The translations under genes and the position numbers were made by a program. Below the pieces are notes generated by a model. It was given only the letters and a program-made list of their open reading frames with translations, was not told the origin of the DNA and did no database searches. Of a stretch of DNA of 64,000 bases, positions 9,236 through 16,968 are shown piece after piece. The DNA is from Mesorhizobium qingshengii (lineage in GTDB: Bacteria > Pseudomonadota > Alphaproteobacteria > Rhizobiales > Rhizobiaceae), in contig NZ_JAPFQA010000007.1 of assembly GCF_027563465.1 (NCBI RefSeq), positions 1 through 64,000 on the forward strand. The letters run 5' to 3'. The stretch's first letter is position 1. Every line of letters starts with the position of its first letter.

Positions 9236-9421
9236 ATGTCGATGTTCGAAAGCCTCGGCCGCTATGGTGTGGCCATCAAGATTGCCCATGACAGGAAGAA
9301 GTCGATCCGGGCCATGAACAACCTGCCGGCGCATGTCCAGAAGGACATCGGCTGGCCGGCATCGCCGCCCAGCGACCCGCAGGCCGCGCTTGCCGCGCTG
9401 CTTCTGGGCACGCCGCGCTGA
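9236..9421 (+). CDS. Small DUF1127-like protein
   Basis: A 61-residue basic protein has an amphipathic N-terminal helix (MSMFESLGRYGVAIKIAHDR) followed by IRAMNNLPAHVQKDIGWP. The L-P-x-x-x-Q-K-D-I-G-W core is the DUF1127/YjiS-like signature found in short Alphaproteobacterial proteins. Some DUF1127 members bind RNA or influence phosphate and carbon metabolism, but the role of this one is unknown. The start ATG has an AGGGAGG site just upstream. A paralogue with the same QKDIGWP core lies at 11788. The C-terminal tail is alanine/leucine-rich and less conserved. It is a single-gene unit with 188 bases of upstream space containing the palindromes noted above. Confidence 0.8.
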   Translation: MSMFESLGRYGVAIKIAHDRKKSIRAMNNLPAHVQKDIGWPASPPSDPQAALAALLLGTPR

Positions 9422-9666
9422 TGACATTCGCCGACAAATGCAAGCTGCTCGCCAGGCGCCGGAGCCCCATGCGGCCTCGGCGCCGGGCAACGCCGGGCTG
9501 CGCGCCGCTCTTCTGCCACGGCGCTGACAGCCACCGTGCGGCGCCACGGCGCGGATCACACCAGCGTGTAGACACGGCGTAAATCTTGACATTTCGGGCC
9601 AGGGGACGATCTTCGGAGACAAGTGGGGTTCTCTTAGTCGGCTTTGGCCGAAGTTCGTGTATCCGC

Positions 9667-10623
9667 ATGCCAAGTCTCAAAAGCCACGTCGTTTCCTTCG
9701 TGCTCAGGCACAGCCGCAAGAAGGCGTTTTCCAGCCCGGAAAACCTGCAGCGCTGGATCGCTGCCGCGCGCAAGACGGAAGACCACCATCCGCCGGCCTC
9801 GCTGCACCAGCGCTTCGACATCGAAACGCGAACCGTCGACGGCTTTCCGGTCTACGAAATCGCACCCAGAGCCGGCGAGCGGAAGCGGATTCTCTACTTG
9901 CATGGCGGCGCCTATGTCTTTGAAATCACACCCTATCATTGGCACCTGATTGCCGAGATGGCCGACCGGCTCGGCTATGGCATCACCGTGCCGATCTATC
10001 CCATCGCCCCCGAACATGACTTCCATGCCATGTTCGGCATGGTCGGCGATGTCTACCGGCAAATGCTCGACGAGACAGAGGCGGAGGACATCATCTTCAT
10101 GGGCGATTCCGCCGGCGGCAACATGGCTGTCGTCCTGACCATGATGGCCGCGGAAGAGGCCTTGCCCCTGCCGTCGCACCATGTGCTGATTTCGCCCGGC
10201 CTCGATATGTCGCTTTCCAACCCAAAGCTCTTCGAGGCCGAACGCAACGATCCGTGGCTCGGCGTCCCCGGCGGCCTCGAGGCGATCCGCATGTACAGTG
10301 CCGGCATCGACCGCAGCGACTGGCACATCAGCCCGATCTATGGCGATCTGTCGGTGCTGCCGAAAACGCTGCTTCTGACTGGCTCGCGCGATCTGTTGAC
10401 CCCCGACAATCTGATCTTCGCCGAAAAGGCGCGTGCCGCCGGTGTCGAGGTCGATGTCGTTCACGAGGAAGGCATGTTCCACGTCTGGCCGTTGATCGAC
10501 ATGCCGGAATCACGCCGCGCGCGCCAGCACATCGTCGCGTTCCTCGGCGAGAGCCGCTCGCCGATCAGGCAGGACACGAGAACAAGATTTGAGGCGCCCT
10601 CCTCCGCCGAGGCGGCGGAGTAG
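9667..10623 (+). CDS. Alpha/beta hydrolase (HSL-type esterase/lipase)
   Basis: The 318-residue enzyme has the hormone-sensitive-lipase pattern. An oxyanion-hole HGGAY lies at 79-83, and a nucleophile elbow GDSAGGN at 146-152 puts the catalytic serine at 148. An acid residue sits in GSRDLLTPD and the catalytic histidine in EEGMFHVWPL near residue 275. It should hydrolyse short-chain or hydrophobic esters or amides in the cytoplasm; the substrate is unknown. No signal peptide is seen. The ATG at 9667 gives a typical family N terminus; a TTG 27 codons upstream would add an unlikely basic leader. It is convergent with the LysR gene, 33 bases apart, so both may share a termination zone. Confidence 0.85.
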   Translation: MPSLKSHVVSFVLRHSRKKAFSSPENLQRWIAAARKTEDHHPPASLHQRFDIETRTVDGFPVYEIAPRAGERKRILYLHGGAYVFEITPYHWHLIAEMADRLGYGITVPIYPIAPEHDFHAMFGMVGDVYRQMLDETEAEDIIFMGDSAGGNMAVVLTMMAAEEALPLPSHHVLISPGLDMSLSNPKLFEAERNDPWLGVPGGLEAIRMYSAGIDRSDWHISPIYGDLSVLPKTLLLTGSRDLLTPDNLIFAEKARAAGVEVDVVHEEGMFHVWPLIDMPESRRARQHIVAFLGESRSPIRQDTRTRFEAPSSAEAAE

Positions 10624-10656
10624 CGCCTCTACTTTGGATCCGGCACTATCGGCGGA

Positions 10657-11556
10657 TCAGAATTTTCCGGTTTCCCGGAACACTTCGAAGGTCGCCCGGA
10701 TATGGTCGGCGACGGCCTTGACCGGCGCGCTGGCGTCCGGCGCCACCACCATGGCCAGATTATAGGTCCCGATGTCGGGCATGCCGTCCTTCGGGCTGAG
10801 TTCGACCATGTCGTTGCCGAGGAACGACTTCGGCAGCGGCGCCACCGCAAGGTCGGACATGATCGCCGCACGTTGGCCGGCTGTGTGGGCGCTCATATAG
10901 GCGATGCGGTAATTGCGGCCCTCGCGGCCGAGCGCGTCGAGCGCCCCGGCCCGCCAGGCGCAGCCCTCTTCCCACAGCGACACCGGCAAGGGTTCGCGCA
11001 GATGCGCGCAGCCGCCCTTGGCGCCAGCCCAGACGATCGGCTCGGTCAACAGCACCTCGGCGCCGAGCGCGCTGGTCTTGTAGGAATTGGTCAGGAGCGT
11101 GATGTCGAGCGCCCGGTCGTCCATGCGCCGGCGCAGATTGATGCTCTGGTCGATGGTGACGTCGACGGCGATCGACGGATGCGACTGCGCGAAACGCTTC
11201 AGCACATGCGGCAGCACGCGCTCGCCATAGTCATCCGGCGAGCCGAGCCGGACAACGCCGACGATGTCGGGAATGATGAACTTCGACACCACCTCGCGGT
11301 TGATCGACAGCAGCCGGCGGGCATAGCCGAGCAGCATCTCGCCATCCGTGGTCAGCGTCACCGATCGCGCGTCGCGCGCGAACACCGAACGGCCAAGAAT
11401 GTCCTCCAGCTTCTTGATCTGCATGGAAACGGCCGACGGCGTGCGGAAGACGGCGTTGGCGGCTGTGGTGAAGCTGCCGGTCTCGGCGATCGCCACGAAG
11501 GTGCGCAGGACATCGAGGTCAAGCAGCGGCAGCGGATGATTGAGTGGGGCGTTCAT
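10657..11556 (-). CDS. LysR-family transcriptional regulator
   Basis: The 299-residue protein has an N-terminal winged HTH (about residues 10-68): DLDVLRTFVAIAETGSFTTA and then VSMQIKKLEDILG. An effector-binding domain of the periplasmic-binding-protein fold makes up the rest. The start is ATG 11556 with AAGG upstream; a TTG three codons earlier is possible. It is divergently oriented to the DUF1127-like gene at 11788, with a 231-base AT-rich intergenic region where a LysR site (T-N11-A type) could lie. Divergent LysR regulators usually control the neighbouring gene and themselves, so the small DUF1127 protein is the prime candidate target. The inducer is not predictable. Confidence 0.85.
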   Translation of the reverse strand: MNAPLNHPLPLLDLDVLRTFVAIAETGSFTTAANAVFRTPSAVSMQIKKLEDILGRSVFARDARSVTLTTDGEMLLGYARRLLSINREVVSKFIIPDIVGVVRLGSPDDYGERVLPHVLKRFAQSHPSIAVDVTIDQSINLRRRMDDRALDITLLTNSYKTSALGAEVLLTEPIVWAGAKGGCAHLREPLPVSLWEEGCAWRAGALDALGREGRNYRIAYMSAHTAGQRAAIMSDLAVAPLPKSFLGNDMVELSPKDGMPDIGTYNLAMVVAPDASAPVKAVADHIRATFEVFRETGKF

Positions 11557-11787
11557 GGCGATCAACCTTCAATTTTTCTGATGCCAAACATCATTCCATT
11601 TCGTTTGATTGAACATCAGTTAGGGAGGATAGTCAACACCATCGAGGCAGGACGTACTGGCAGTGGCCGCGAAACAGCCACGACACAAACCTGCAATCGA
11701 CATGAAATGAAGCTGAAACACACCATGCGTAACACCTCACTCATCCAGCGCTGGAACAGTTCCAGCCCGGCAGCCAAGGAGAATGAA

Positions 11788-11973
11788 ATGTCTATCCTGT
11801 CATCCCTCGGTCGCATCGCGACCGAATTCAGCGCGGCCCGTGCCCGCTACCAGACCGAACGCGCTATCCGCTCCCTGCCGATCGAACTGCAGAAGGACAT
11901 CGGTTGGCCTGAGACTTCCGATAGCAAGACCGGTATCCGCAATGGCGTCGGATCCTGGGCTGGAGCAAAGTAG
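11788..11973 (+). CDS. Small DUF1127-like protein, paralogue of 9236-9421
   Basis: A 61-residue protein: MSILSSLGRIATEFSAARAR, then an Arg-rich helix leading into IRSLPIELQKDIGWPE, the DUF1127 core. It shares the SLGR start and the QKDIGWP motif with the protein at 9236, so the two are recent-looking paralogues. The ATG at 11788 follows AAGGAGAATGAA, a strong ribosome site. A perfect terminator follows 20 bases after the stop, giving a monocistronic transcript, as expected for an abundant small protein. It is divergent from the LysR gene, which may regulate it. The function is unknown; the family is associated with stress and nutrient responses in related bacteria. Confidence 0.8.
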   Translation: MSILSSLGRIATEFSAARARYQTERAIRSLPIELQKDIGWPETSDSKTGIRNGVGSWAGAK

Positions 11974-11992
11974 ATCGTGTGTACCAAGTGCT

Positions 11993-12032
11993 GAAGGCCT
12001 GCCGCGCGGACCAGCCCGGCAGGCCTTCTCTA
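11993..12032 (+). terminator. Strong terminator after the DUF1127-like gene
   Basis: A 12-bp perfect stem, GAAGGCCTGCCG (11993-12004) with CGGCAGGCCTTC (12017-12028), is followed by TCTATTTAATTT. Confidence 0.88.
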
Positions 12033-12312
12033 TTTAATTTGTATTCAAATGAATTTTGGAGCCATGCGACGGCTGCATGGCGCATATGAGCAAGCCGCAT
12101 AACGGCTCACATTCCCAATTAATGCCTTGTAAATAATCGCAAATTTCAGGCACCCTGCCCAAATTTTTCGCATTCGGTGTCGCATTTCATATCAAGCGCT
12201 TCGCTTTTGCGATTTAGTTTTGCGCGGCACAAGCCTATATCAACGCCAGCAAGCGAGCTGCCCCACTCCATAAAGCGAAGGCGACCCGTCTGAGCAACAA
12301 ATGGAGATGATC
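12033..12312. other. AT-rich gene-free stretch before the 44-residue protein
   Basis: No open frame with coding character is present. The stretch is clearly AT-richer than its surroundings, with patches such as TTTAATTTG and AAATTTTTCG. It probably holds the promoter and long 5' leader of the small gene at 12313. No clear -35/-10 pair or riboswitch fold was recognised. Confidence 0.5.
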
Positions 12313-12447
12313 ATGAAGCTTTTTGCCCGCCTCTTTGCCCGCCGCGAAATGAACCTGACCACCGCTCTCGAGCGTCAGCGCCTTGCCAACACCATGCCCG
12401 GCCAGACCGGCGCGATGGCCGCGGCCCGCCTCGGCTTCGTCGCCTGA
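12313..12447 (+). CDS. Small basic protein of 44 residues, unknown function
   Basis: The frame reads MKLFARLFARREMNLTTALE, then RQRLANTMPGQTGAMAAARL and GFVA. A GGAG ribosome site at 12303-12306 lies six bases before ATG 12313; in-frame ATGs at 12301 and 12307 overlap that site, so 12313 is preferred. The N-terminal amphipathic basic helix resembles the first helix of the two DUF1127-like proteins, but the LQKDIGWP core is absent. A well-formed terminator follows 45 bases later. Its codon use is GC3-rich like that of genuine neighbours, and the clean start and terminator support a real gene. The function is not known. Confidence 0.65.
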   Translation: MKLFARLFARREMNLTTALERQRLANTMPGQTGAMAAARLGFVA

Positions 12448-12491
12448 GGATTTTTCCAGGCAGCGCTTCCCTGCCGCTGCTTTAAAACTGT

Positions 12492-12526
12492 AACGCCGCC
12501 CGGCTCTGGCCGAGGCGGCGTTTTTG
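12492..12526 (+). terminator. Terminator after the 44-residue protein gene
   Basis: Arms AACGCCGCC (12492-12500) and GGCGGCGTT (12514-12522), with CGGC/GCCG pairing inside, run into TTTTTG. Confidence 0.88.
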
Positions 12527-12603
12527 TTTCGCCGCCGCACGTTCTTGCTCGTCCATTGGACAATTGGAGCCGTTTCCCGGGCATCGCCGCGCGCCAATTG
12601 CCC

Positions 12604-12699
12604 ATTTGCGACCCATGTCGCAAATTTAATCGCGTCCGGACGGCGTAGCCAATTGACAGGAATGGTTTTTCCTGATGTCGCTATGCTATTCGCGACATC
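12604..12699 (+). promoter_or_regulatory. Two inverted repeats in the GlxA-family regulator promoter
   Basis: The first repeat is ATTTGCGAC (12604-12612) and GTCGCAAAT (12617-12625), 9 bp perfect with a CCAT spacer. The second is GATGTCGC (12674-12681) and GCGACATC (12692-12699), 8 bp perfect with a 10-base spacer. Both use the same GTCGC half-site. A TTGACA hexamer at 12653-12658 lies between them. Autoregulation by the downstream AraC-type protein is the simplest reading. Confidence 0.6.
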
Positions 12700-12729
12700 C
12701 TGTTCGCGCCATCGCTGCGTGAGGTCCCC

Positions 12730-13731
12730 TTGAACGCCGTAAAGCATCCGATCAAGCGATCGTTTGTATTCTTCCTTGTCCCCGATTTCACCATGATCGC
12801 CTTTGCGACCGCGCTCGACCCGCTGCGCTCGGCCAACCGCATGCTTGGCTATGAGGCCTATCGCTGGCGCCTCGCCAGCATCGACGGCAAGCCGGTGCGC
12901 GCCTCGAACGGCGTCGAATGCGCGGTCAACACCTCGCTGGAAGAAGAGCGCAAGAAGATGGCCGGCCCCGAGCGGCCAAACATCGCCATCGTCTGCAGCG
13001 GCATCAATGTCGAGCGCTATCAGAACAAGTCGGCCTTCGCCTGGCTGCGCGAGGAATACAATCGCGGCGTCGCCGTCGGCGGCCTGTGCACCGGCGCGCA
13101 CATACTGGCGGCCGCCGGGCTTCTGTCCAACAAGCGCTGCGCCATCCACTGGGAGAACCTGCCGGGCTTTTCCGAGGCATTCCCGAAGGCCAACGTCTTT
13201 GCCGATCTCTTCGAGATCGACCAGAACGTCTACACCTGCGCCGGCGGCACGGCCGCGCTCGACATGATGCTGAAGCTGATCGGTGACGATTTCGACGAAA
13301 ACCTCGTCAACCGCGTGTGCGAGCAGGTGCTGACCGACCGCGTGCGCAGCCCGACCGACCGCCAGCGCCTGCCGCTGCGCGCGCGCCTCGGCGTGCAGAA
13401 CTCGAAAGTGCTGACCATCATCGAGTTGATGGAGGGCAACCTGTCCGAGCCGCTGTCGCTGATCGAGATCGCCGACCATGTCGATCTGTCGCGCCGCCAG
13501 ATCGAGCGGCTGTTCCGCACCGAGATGGGACGCTCCCCTGCCCGCTACTATCTGGAAATCCGGCTCGACCGCGCCAGGCATCTGCTGATCCAGTCTTCGA
13601 TGCCCGTGGTCGAGGTGGCGGTCGCCTGTGGCTTCGTCTCGGCCTCGCATTTCTCAAAATGCTACCGCGAGCTCTACGCCCGCTCGCCGCAACAGGAGCG
13701 CGTCGACCGCAAGCAGTTACTGGCGGCCTGA
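12730..13731 (+). CDS. GlxA-family AraC-type regulator, GbdR-like
   Basis: The 333-residue protein has an N-terminal DJ-1/PfpI-like domain (about residues 10-190) and a C-terminal AraC double HTH (about 225-325). The first part includes VPDFTMIAFATALDPLRSAN and GGLCTGAHILAAAGLL, with Cys120 at the nucleophile-elbow position. This is the layout of GbdR, ArgR and CdhR, which sense glycine betaine, dimethylglycine, arginine or carnitine. The strong overall likeness to GbdR and the nearby dimethylglycine-dehydrogenase-like genes suggest a methylated-amine inducer. The start is TTG 12730, chosen because GAGG at 12721-12724 sits at proper spacing and no in-frame ATG lies nearby. Two inverted repeats upstream suggest autoregulation. 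It is convergent with the ABC importer genes. Confidence 0.85.
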   Translation: MNAVKHPIKRSFVFFLVPDFTMIAFATALDPLRSANRMLGYEAYRWRLASIDGKPVRASNGVECAVNTSLEEERKKMAGPERPNIAIVCSGINVERYQNKSAFAWLREEYNRGVAVGGLCTGAHILAAAGLLSNKRCAIHWENLPGFSEAFPKANVFADLFEIDQNVYTCAGGTAALDMMLKLIGDDFDENLVNRVCEQVLTDRVRSPTDRQRLPLRARLGVQNSKVLTIIELMEGNLSEPLSLIEIADHVDLSRRQIERLFRTEMGRSPARYYLEIRLDRARHLLIQSSMPVVEVAVACGFVSASHFSKCYRELYARSPQQERVDRKQLLAA

Positions 13732-13748
13732 TCCGGTAATCCACGACC

Positions 13749-14534
13749 CTAGGCCGCCTGCGCCGTGCGCATCGCCTCGACGCGGATGTCCTCGGTAAGC
13801 CGCGCCTTCAGCGCCGAGAATTCCGGGCTGGTCTTCAGCGTGTAGTGGCGTGGATGCGGCAGGCCGACGGCGACATCCGACTTGATGCGGCCAGGGCGCG
13901 CCGTCATCACGATCACACGCGAGGCCATGAAGATGGCCTCCTCGATGTCGTGGGTGACGAACAGCACCGTTTTCTTGCGCCGTTCCCAGATGCCGAGCAG
14001 CAGTTCCTGCATCAGCCCGCGCGTCTGGTTGTCGAGCGCGCCGAACGGCTCGTCCAGCAAGAGGATCTCGGGATCGTTGGCAAGCGCCCTGGCGATCGCC
14101 GTGCGCTGTTGCATGCCGCCGGAAAGCTGCTTCGGCCAATGGTTCTCGAACCCCTTCAGGCCGACGAGGTCGACATAGGAAGCGACGATCCCGTCCCGCT
14201 CCTTTTCGGCCATGCCGCGTTCGCGCAGGCCGAAGGCGATGTTCTCGGCGACCGTCAGCCAGGGAAACAGCGTGTAGGACTGGAAGACCATGCCGCGATC
14301 CGGGCCTGGCCGGTTGACCGCCTTGCCGTCGAGCAGCACACGGCCTTCGCTCGGCGCTTCCAGGCCGGCGACGATCCTCAACAATGTCGACTTTCCGCAG
14401 CCGGACGGCCCAAGGATGGTGATGAAGTCGTTGGCGGCGACCGCCAAGTCGATCGGCATCAACGCCCTGACCGGTTGACCGCCGCGTACGCCCGCAAAGG
14501 TGCGGCTGACATTTTCGATCAGCAGCTTGCTCAC
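13749..14534 (-). CDS. ABC transporter ATPase, SsuB/TauB type
   Basis: The 261-residue ATPase shows Walker A GPSGCGKST (42-50), the Q-loop VFQ, the signature LSGGMQQR (137-144), Walker B EILLLDEP (156-163) and the H-loop THD. It belongs to the nitrate/sulfonate/taurine importer family, in which the ATPase serves a TauC-type permease. The GTG start at 14534-14532 overlaps the TGA of the permease gene upstream, so the two are translationally coupled. An in-frame ATG four codons upstream would lie inside the permease gene. The substrate is not predictable from the ATPase. The whole transporter is in one operon: binding protein, permease, ATPase. Confidence 0.88.
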   Translation of the reverse strand: MSKLLIENVSRTFAGVRGGQPVRALMPIDLAVAANDFITILGPSGCGKSTLLRIVAGLEAPSEGRVLLDGKAVNRPGPDRGMVFQSYTLFPWLTVAENIAFGLRERGMAEKERDGIVASYVDLVGLKGFENHWPKQLSGGMQQRTAIARALANDPEILLLDEPFGALDNQTRGLMQELLLGIWERRKKTVLFVTHDIEEAIFMASRVIVMTARPGRIKSDVAVGLPHPRHYTLKTSPEFSALKARLTEDIRVEAMRTAQAA

Positions 14535-15304
14535 GCCAGGCTCCATGGAAAGAGCCAGCGGTTGAAGGCCTTGAAGGCGAAATCGGACAAAAGCCCGATC
14601 AGCCCGATGACGATGATGCCGAAGATGATCTGGCCCGTCGCCAGCCGCGACTGGCTGTTGATGATCATGTAGCCGATGCCGGAAGACGAGCCGATCAGTT
14701 CGGCGACGATGACATAAGTCCAGGCCCAGCCGAGCACCAGCCGCAGCGTCTCGGCGATCTCCGGCGCGTTGGCCGGCATGATCACACGGCTGACGATGCC
14801 ATTGTTCGTGGAACCCAGCGTATAGGCGGCCTCGACCAGGTCGCGCCGCGTGGAGCCGACCTTGACCGCGATGATCAGGATGATCTGGAACACCGAGCCG
14901 ACGAAGATGACGAGCAGCTTTTCCAGTTCGCCGATGCCGGCCCACAGGATCAGCAGCGGAATGAAGGCGGAGGCCGGCAGGTAGCGGGCGAAGGAGACGA
15001 ATGGCTCCAGAAACGCTTCCACCGGCTTCCAGGCCCCCATCGCGATGCCGAGCGGCACCGCGACGACGGACGCCAGCAGGAAGCCGCCGAAGACCCGCCA
15101 GATGGTGATCAGTATGTCGAGCCAGAAACGATCCTCGACGAGCAGCCGCCAACCGTCCCGGAGCATCGACAGCGGATCGGCGAGGAAGATGCGGTTGACA
15201 TGGCCGCCAAGCGTGATCCACGCCCAGAAGGCAACGAACAGCACGAAGAAGGAAATGCCGAGCACGGTTCGGATGCCTGGCGGGACCGGATGCAAGGGGC
15301 GCAT
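14531..15304 (-). CDS. ABC transporter permease, SsuC/TauC type
   Basis: The 257-residue membrane protein has about six predicted helices and a BPD_transp_1 core. It shows the EAA-like cytoplasmic loop (EAAYTLGSTNNGIVSRVIMP) that contacts the ATPase. It should form the channel of the importer encoded with the flanking genes. ATG 15304 is chosen because the two codons upstream begin with TTG and add nothing. Immediately upstream lies a 17-base tandem duplication that repeats the start-proximal GGGGACGATTTGA block, and then a GC-rich hairpin. Expression may therefore be lower than that of the binding protein. Confidence 0.87.
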   Translation of the reverse strand: MRPLHPVPPGIRTVLGISFFVLFVAFWAWITLGGHVNRIFLADPLSMLRDGWRLLVEDRFWLDILITIWRVFGGFLLASVVAVPLGIAMGAWKPVEAFLEPFVSFARYLPASAFIPLLILWAGIGELEKLLVIFVGSVFQIILIIAVKVGSTRRDLVEAAYTLGSTNNGIVSRVIMPANAPEIAETLRLVLGWAWTYVIVAELIGSSSGIGYMIINSQSRLATGQIIFGIIVIGLIGLLSDFAFKAFNRWLFPWSLA

Positions 15305-15306
15305 CG

Positions 15307-15338
15307 TCAAATCGTCCCCATCTTCAAATCGTCCCCAT
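15307..15338 (-). repeat. Tandem 17-base duplication ahead of the permease start
   Basis: TCAAATCGTCCCCAT occurs at 15307-15321 and again at 15324-15338. Read on the minus strand, each copy is ATGGGGACGATTTGA, a four-codon open frame (M-G-T-I-stop) that also supplies GGGGA. The nearer copy ends two bases before the permease ATG. Confidence 0.75.
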
Positions 15339-15362
15339 GCTCAGATCGGCTTTGTCCAGGAG

Positions 15363-15390
15363 AAAACGGCGGCGCCGGGCGCCGCCGCAT
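15363..15390 (-). terminator. GC-rich hairpin between binding-protein and permease genes
   Basis: CGGCGGCGCC (15367-15376) and GGCGCCGCCG (15378-15387) are perfectly complementary; on the minus strand the hairpin runs into TTTTCT. It is probably an attenuator or mRNA 3'-end stabiliser, typical after a binding-protein gene. Confidence 0.65.
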
Positions 15391-15410
15391 TATGGTCAGA
15401 GGCTGGACCG

Positions 15411-16361
15411 TCAGTTAGACACGGCGCTGGTGTCGGCCAGCGCGGAAACGTCGGGCGCTTCCTTGATCAGCCCCATCTGCAGCAGCAGCTCGCCAGCGGT
15501 CTTGGAAAAGTCCTGGAATTCCTTGGTGAAGAACTGCTTGTTCTCCGCCCGGTCGGCCCATTTCAGGTACTTCGCCGAATCCTCGAACTCCTTGGCCGAC
15601 TGCTTCACGTCGGCACCCATGATCTCGTAGGATTTCTGCGGGTCCTTCTTGATCAGGTCGAGCGCGTCGAAATAGCTGTCGGCGAGCGCCTTGGCCGCGT
15701 CGGGATTGGCCTTGAGGAATTCGGGCGTGCAGCCGACCGTGTCGAGAACCATCGGATAGTCGAGCGTGGTCGCCAGGATGTGGCCCTGATCGGACTTGTC
15801 GCGCACGGCCGAGATGAACGGCTCATAGGTGACAGCGGCGTCGTTCTGGCCGGCCAGGAAGGCCTGCGCCGCGGCGTCCGGCTCCAGGTTGACGACGGTC
15901 ACGTCCTTGGTCGACATGCCGTTCTTGTTCAGCACCCAGGCCAGCATGAAATAGGGCGACGTTCCCGGTGCCGAGGACGCGACATTCTTGCCCTTGAGAT
16001 CGGCGACGGTCTTGATGTCATTGCGGGCGACGATGCCGTCGGCGCCATAGGATTTGTCGAGCTGGAATATCTGCTTGGTGGTCACCCCACTGGCGTTCCA
16101 CACCAGCCAGGTCTCGACCGTGGTGGCGGCGCATTGCAGGTCGCCGCTGGCGATGGCAAGCGGCCGGCTCGCTTGCGGCACTTTCTTCAAGGTCACGTCG
16201 AGGCCGTGTTTCTCGAAGATACCGGCCTGCTTGGCAAGCGTCAGCGGCGCGAAGCCGGTCCATCCGCTGATGCCGATGGTGAGCGATGTTGCGGCCATCA
16301 CCGGTGCGGACAGACCGGCGGCGAGCGTCAATGTTGCGGCAAAAACGGCGATCCTGATCAT
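15411..16361 (-). CDS. ABC substrate-binding protein, SsuA/NMT1 family
   Basis: The 316-residue precursor has a signal peptide (MIRIAVFAATLTLAAGLSAPVMA, cleavage after residue 23) and a mature periplasmic-binding fold. The mature part opens SLTIGISGWTGFAPLTLAKQ, as in the SsuA/NMT1-THI5-like superfamily that delivers sulfonates, nitrate, pyrimidine precursors or similar small anions and zwitterions. It is the first gene of the operon, with a strong AGGGGAACCGAG ribosome region before ATG 16361. The ligand cannot be assigned. Proximity to a GbdR-like regulator and methylamine enzymes makes a methylated nitrogen compound possible, but taurine-like ligands are equally consistent with the family. 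Confidence 0.85.
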   Translation of the reverse strand: MIRIAVFAATLTLAAGLSAPVMAATSLTIGISGWTGFAPLTLAKQAGIFEKHGLDVTLKKVPQASRPLAIASGDLQCAATTVETWLVWNASGVTTKQIFQLDKSYGADGIVARNDIKTVADLKGKNVASSAPGTSPYFMLAWVLNKNGMSTKDVTVVNLEPDAAAQAFLAGQNDAAVTYEPFISAVRDKSDQGHILATTLDYPMVLDTVGCTPEFLKANPDAAKALADSYFDALDLIKKDPQKSYEIMGADVKQSAKEFEDSAKYLKWADRAENKQFFTKEFQDFSKTAGELLLQMGLIKEAPDVSALADTSAVSN

Positions 16362-16517
16362 CTCGGTTCCCCTTTTGTTTTCCTGGATGGGGAATAGTTC
16401 ACAGACGCCAATCGGCTTGTCAATCAACAGCTTGGTGAGGCACGTGGACCGGGCGGCGACATGCTGCCGGTTGGCGTCCGGCCGCCGAAACGGCACCCGG
16501 CCGCGTGCAATCCAGTA

Positions 16518-16859
16518 TCAGTAGCCGTCGCAATAGCACTCCGCCGACGAGATGCGGTCGTTCCAGTCGCCTCCGAGCTCGCGGGCCCTGCGCCGGATCT
16601 CGATCGACTCCCCCCTCATGCCAGTGTGCTCATAGGCGACGAGCGTGCAGCCGCGGCGCACGAACACCGACGACACGCGGTCGTTCCAGAACTGGCCGCC
16701 GCGAAAACTGACGGCATCGTCGGCCTCCATCTCGATCGACCGTCCGCGGAAATTCACATGCTCGAACATGACGCAGGCGGGCTGATCGTTGTATTGGGCG
16801 CTGGCGCCGTCGGCATAAAGCACGGATGCGACCGCAGTCAGGATGACAAGACGTTTCAT
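16518..16859 (-). CDS. Exported beta/gamma-crystallin / peptidase-inhibitor I36-like protein
   Basis: The 113-residue precursor has a signal peptide (residues 1-21) and two tandem Greek-key repeats: VMFEHVNFRGRSIEMEADD and VAYEHTGMRGESIEIRRR. Each is followed by WNDR[VI]SS. This is the beta/gamma-crystallin fold also used by the I36 (SMI) inhibitor family. Such domains often bind calcium or inhibit secreted proteases; the canonical D/N-D/N-x-x-S/T-S calcium motif is only partly present (NDRVSS, NDRISS). Cysteines in ACVMF, RGCTL and ECYC may form disulfides in the periplasm. It stands alone on the minus strand between the importer and a DUF1194 gene. The function is not established. Confidence 0.75.
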   Translation of the reverse strand: MKRLVILTAVASVLYADGASAQYNDQPACVMFEHVNFRGRSIEMEADDAVSFRGGQFWNDRVSSVFVRRGCTLVAYEHTGMRGESIEIRRRARELGGDWNDRISSAECYCDGY

Positions 16860-16968
16860 TCTGGTGTTTCCTCGGTTTTGACCGCGACGCCCCGACCTTC
16901 GCGCGGATGGCGCCAGTTTGCCACTGCTTCGGGCGACGAGGCAAGCCTGTGGCAACACGAGATCGGGC

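Noticed and set aside
15307..15338. Possible start of a CRISPR-like array
   Set aside because: Only two units with a 2-base spacer; this is a tandem duplication, not repeat-spacer architecture. No other CRISPR-like pattern was seen in the window.
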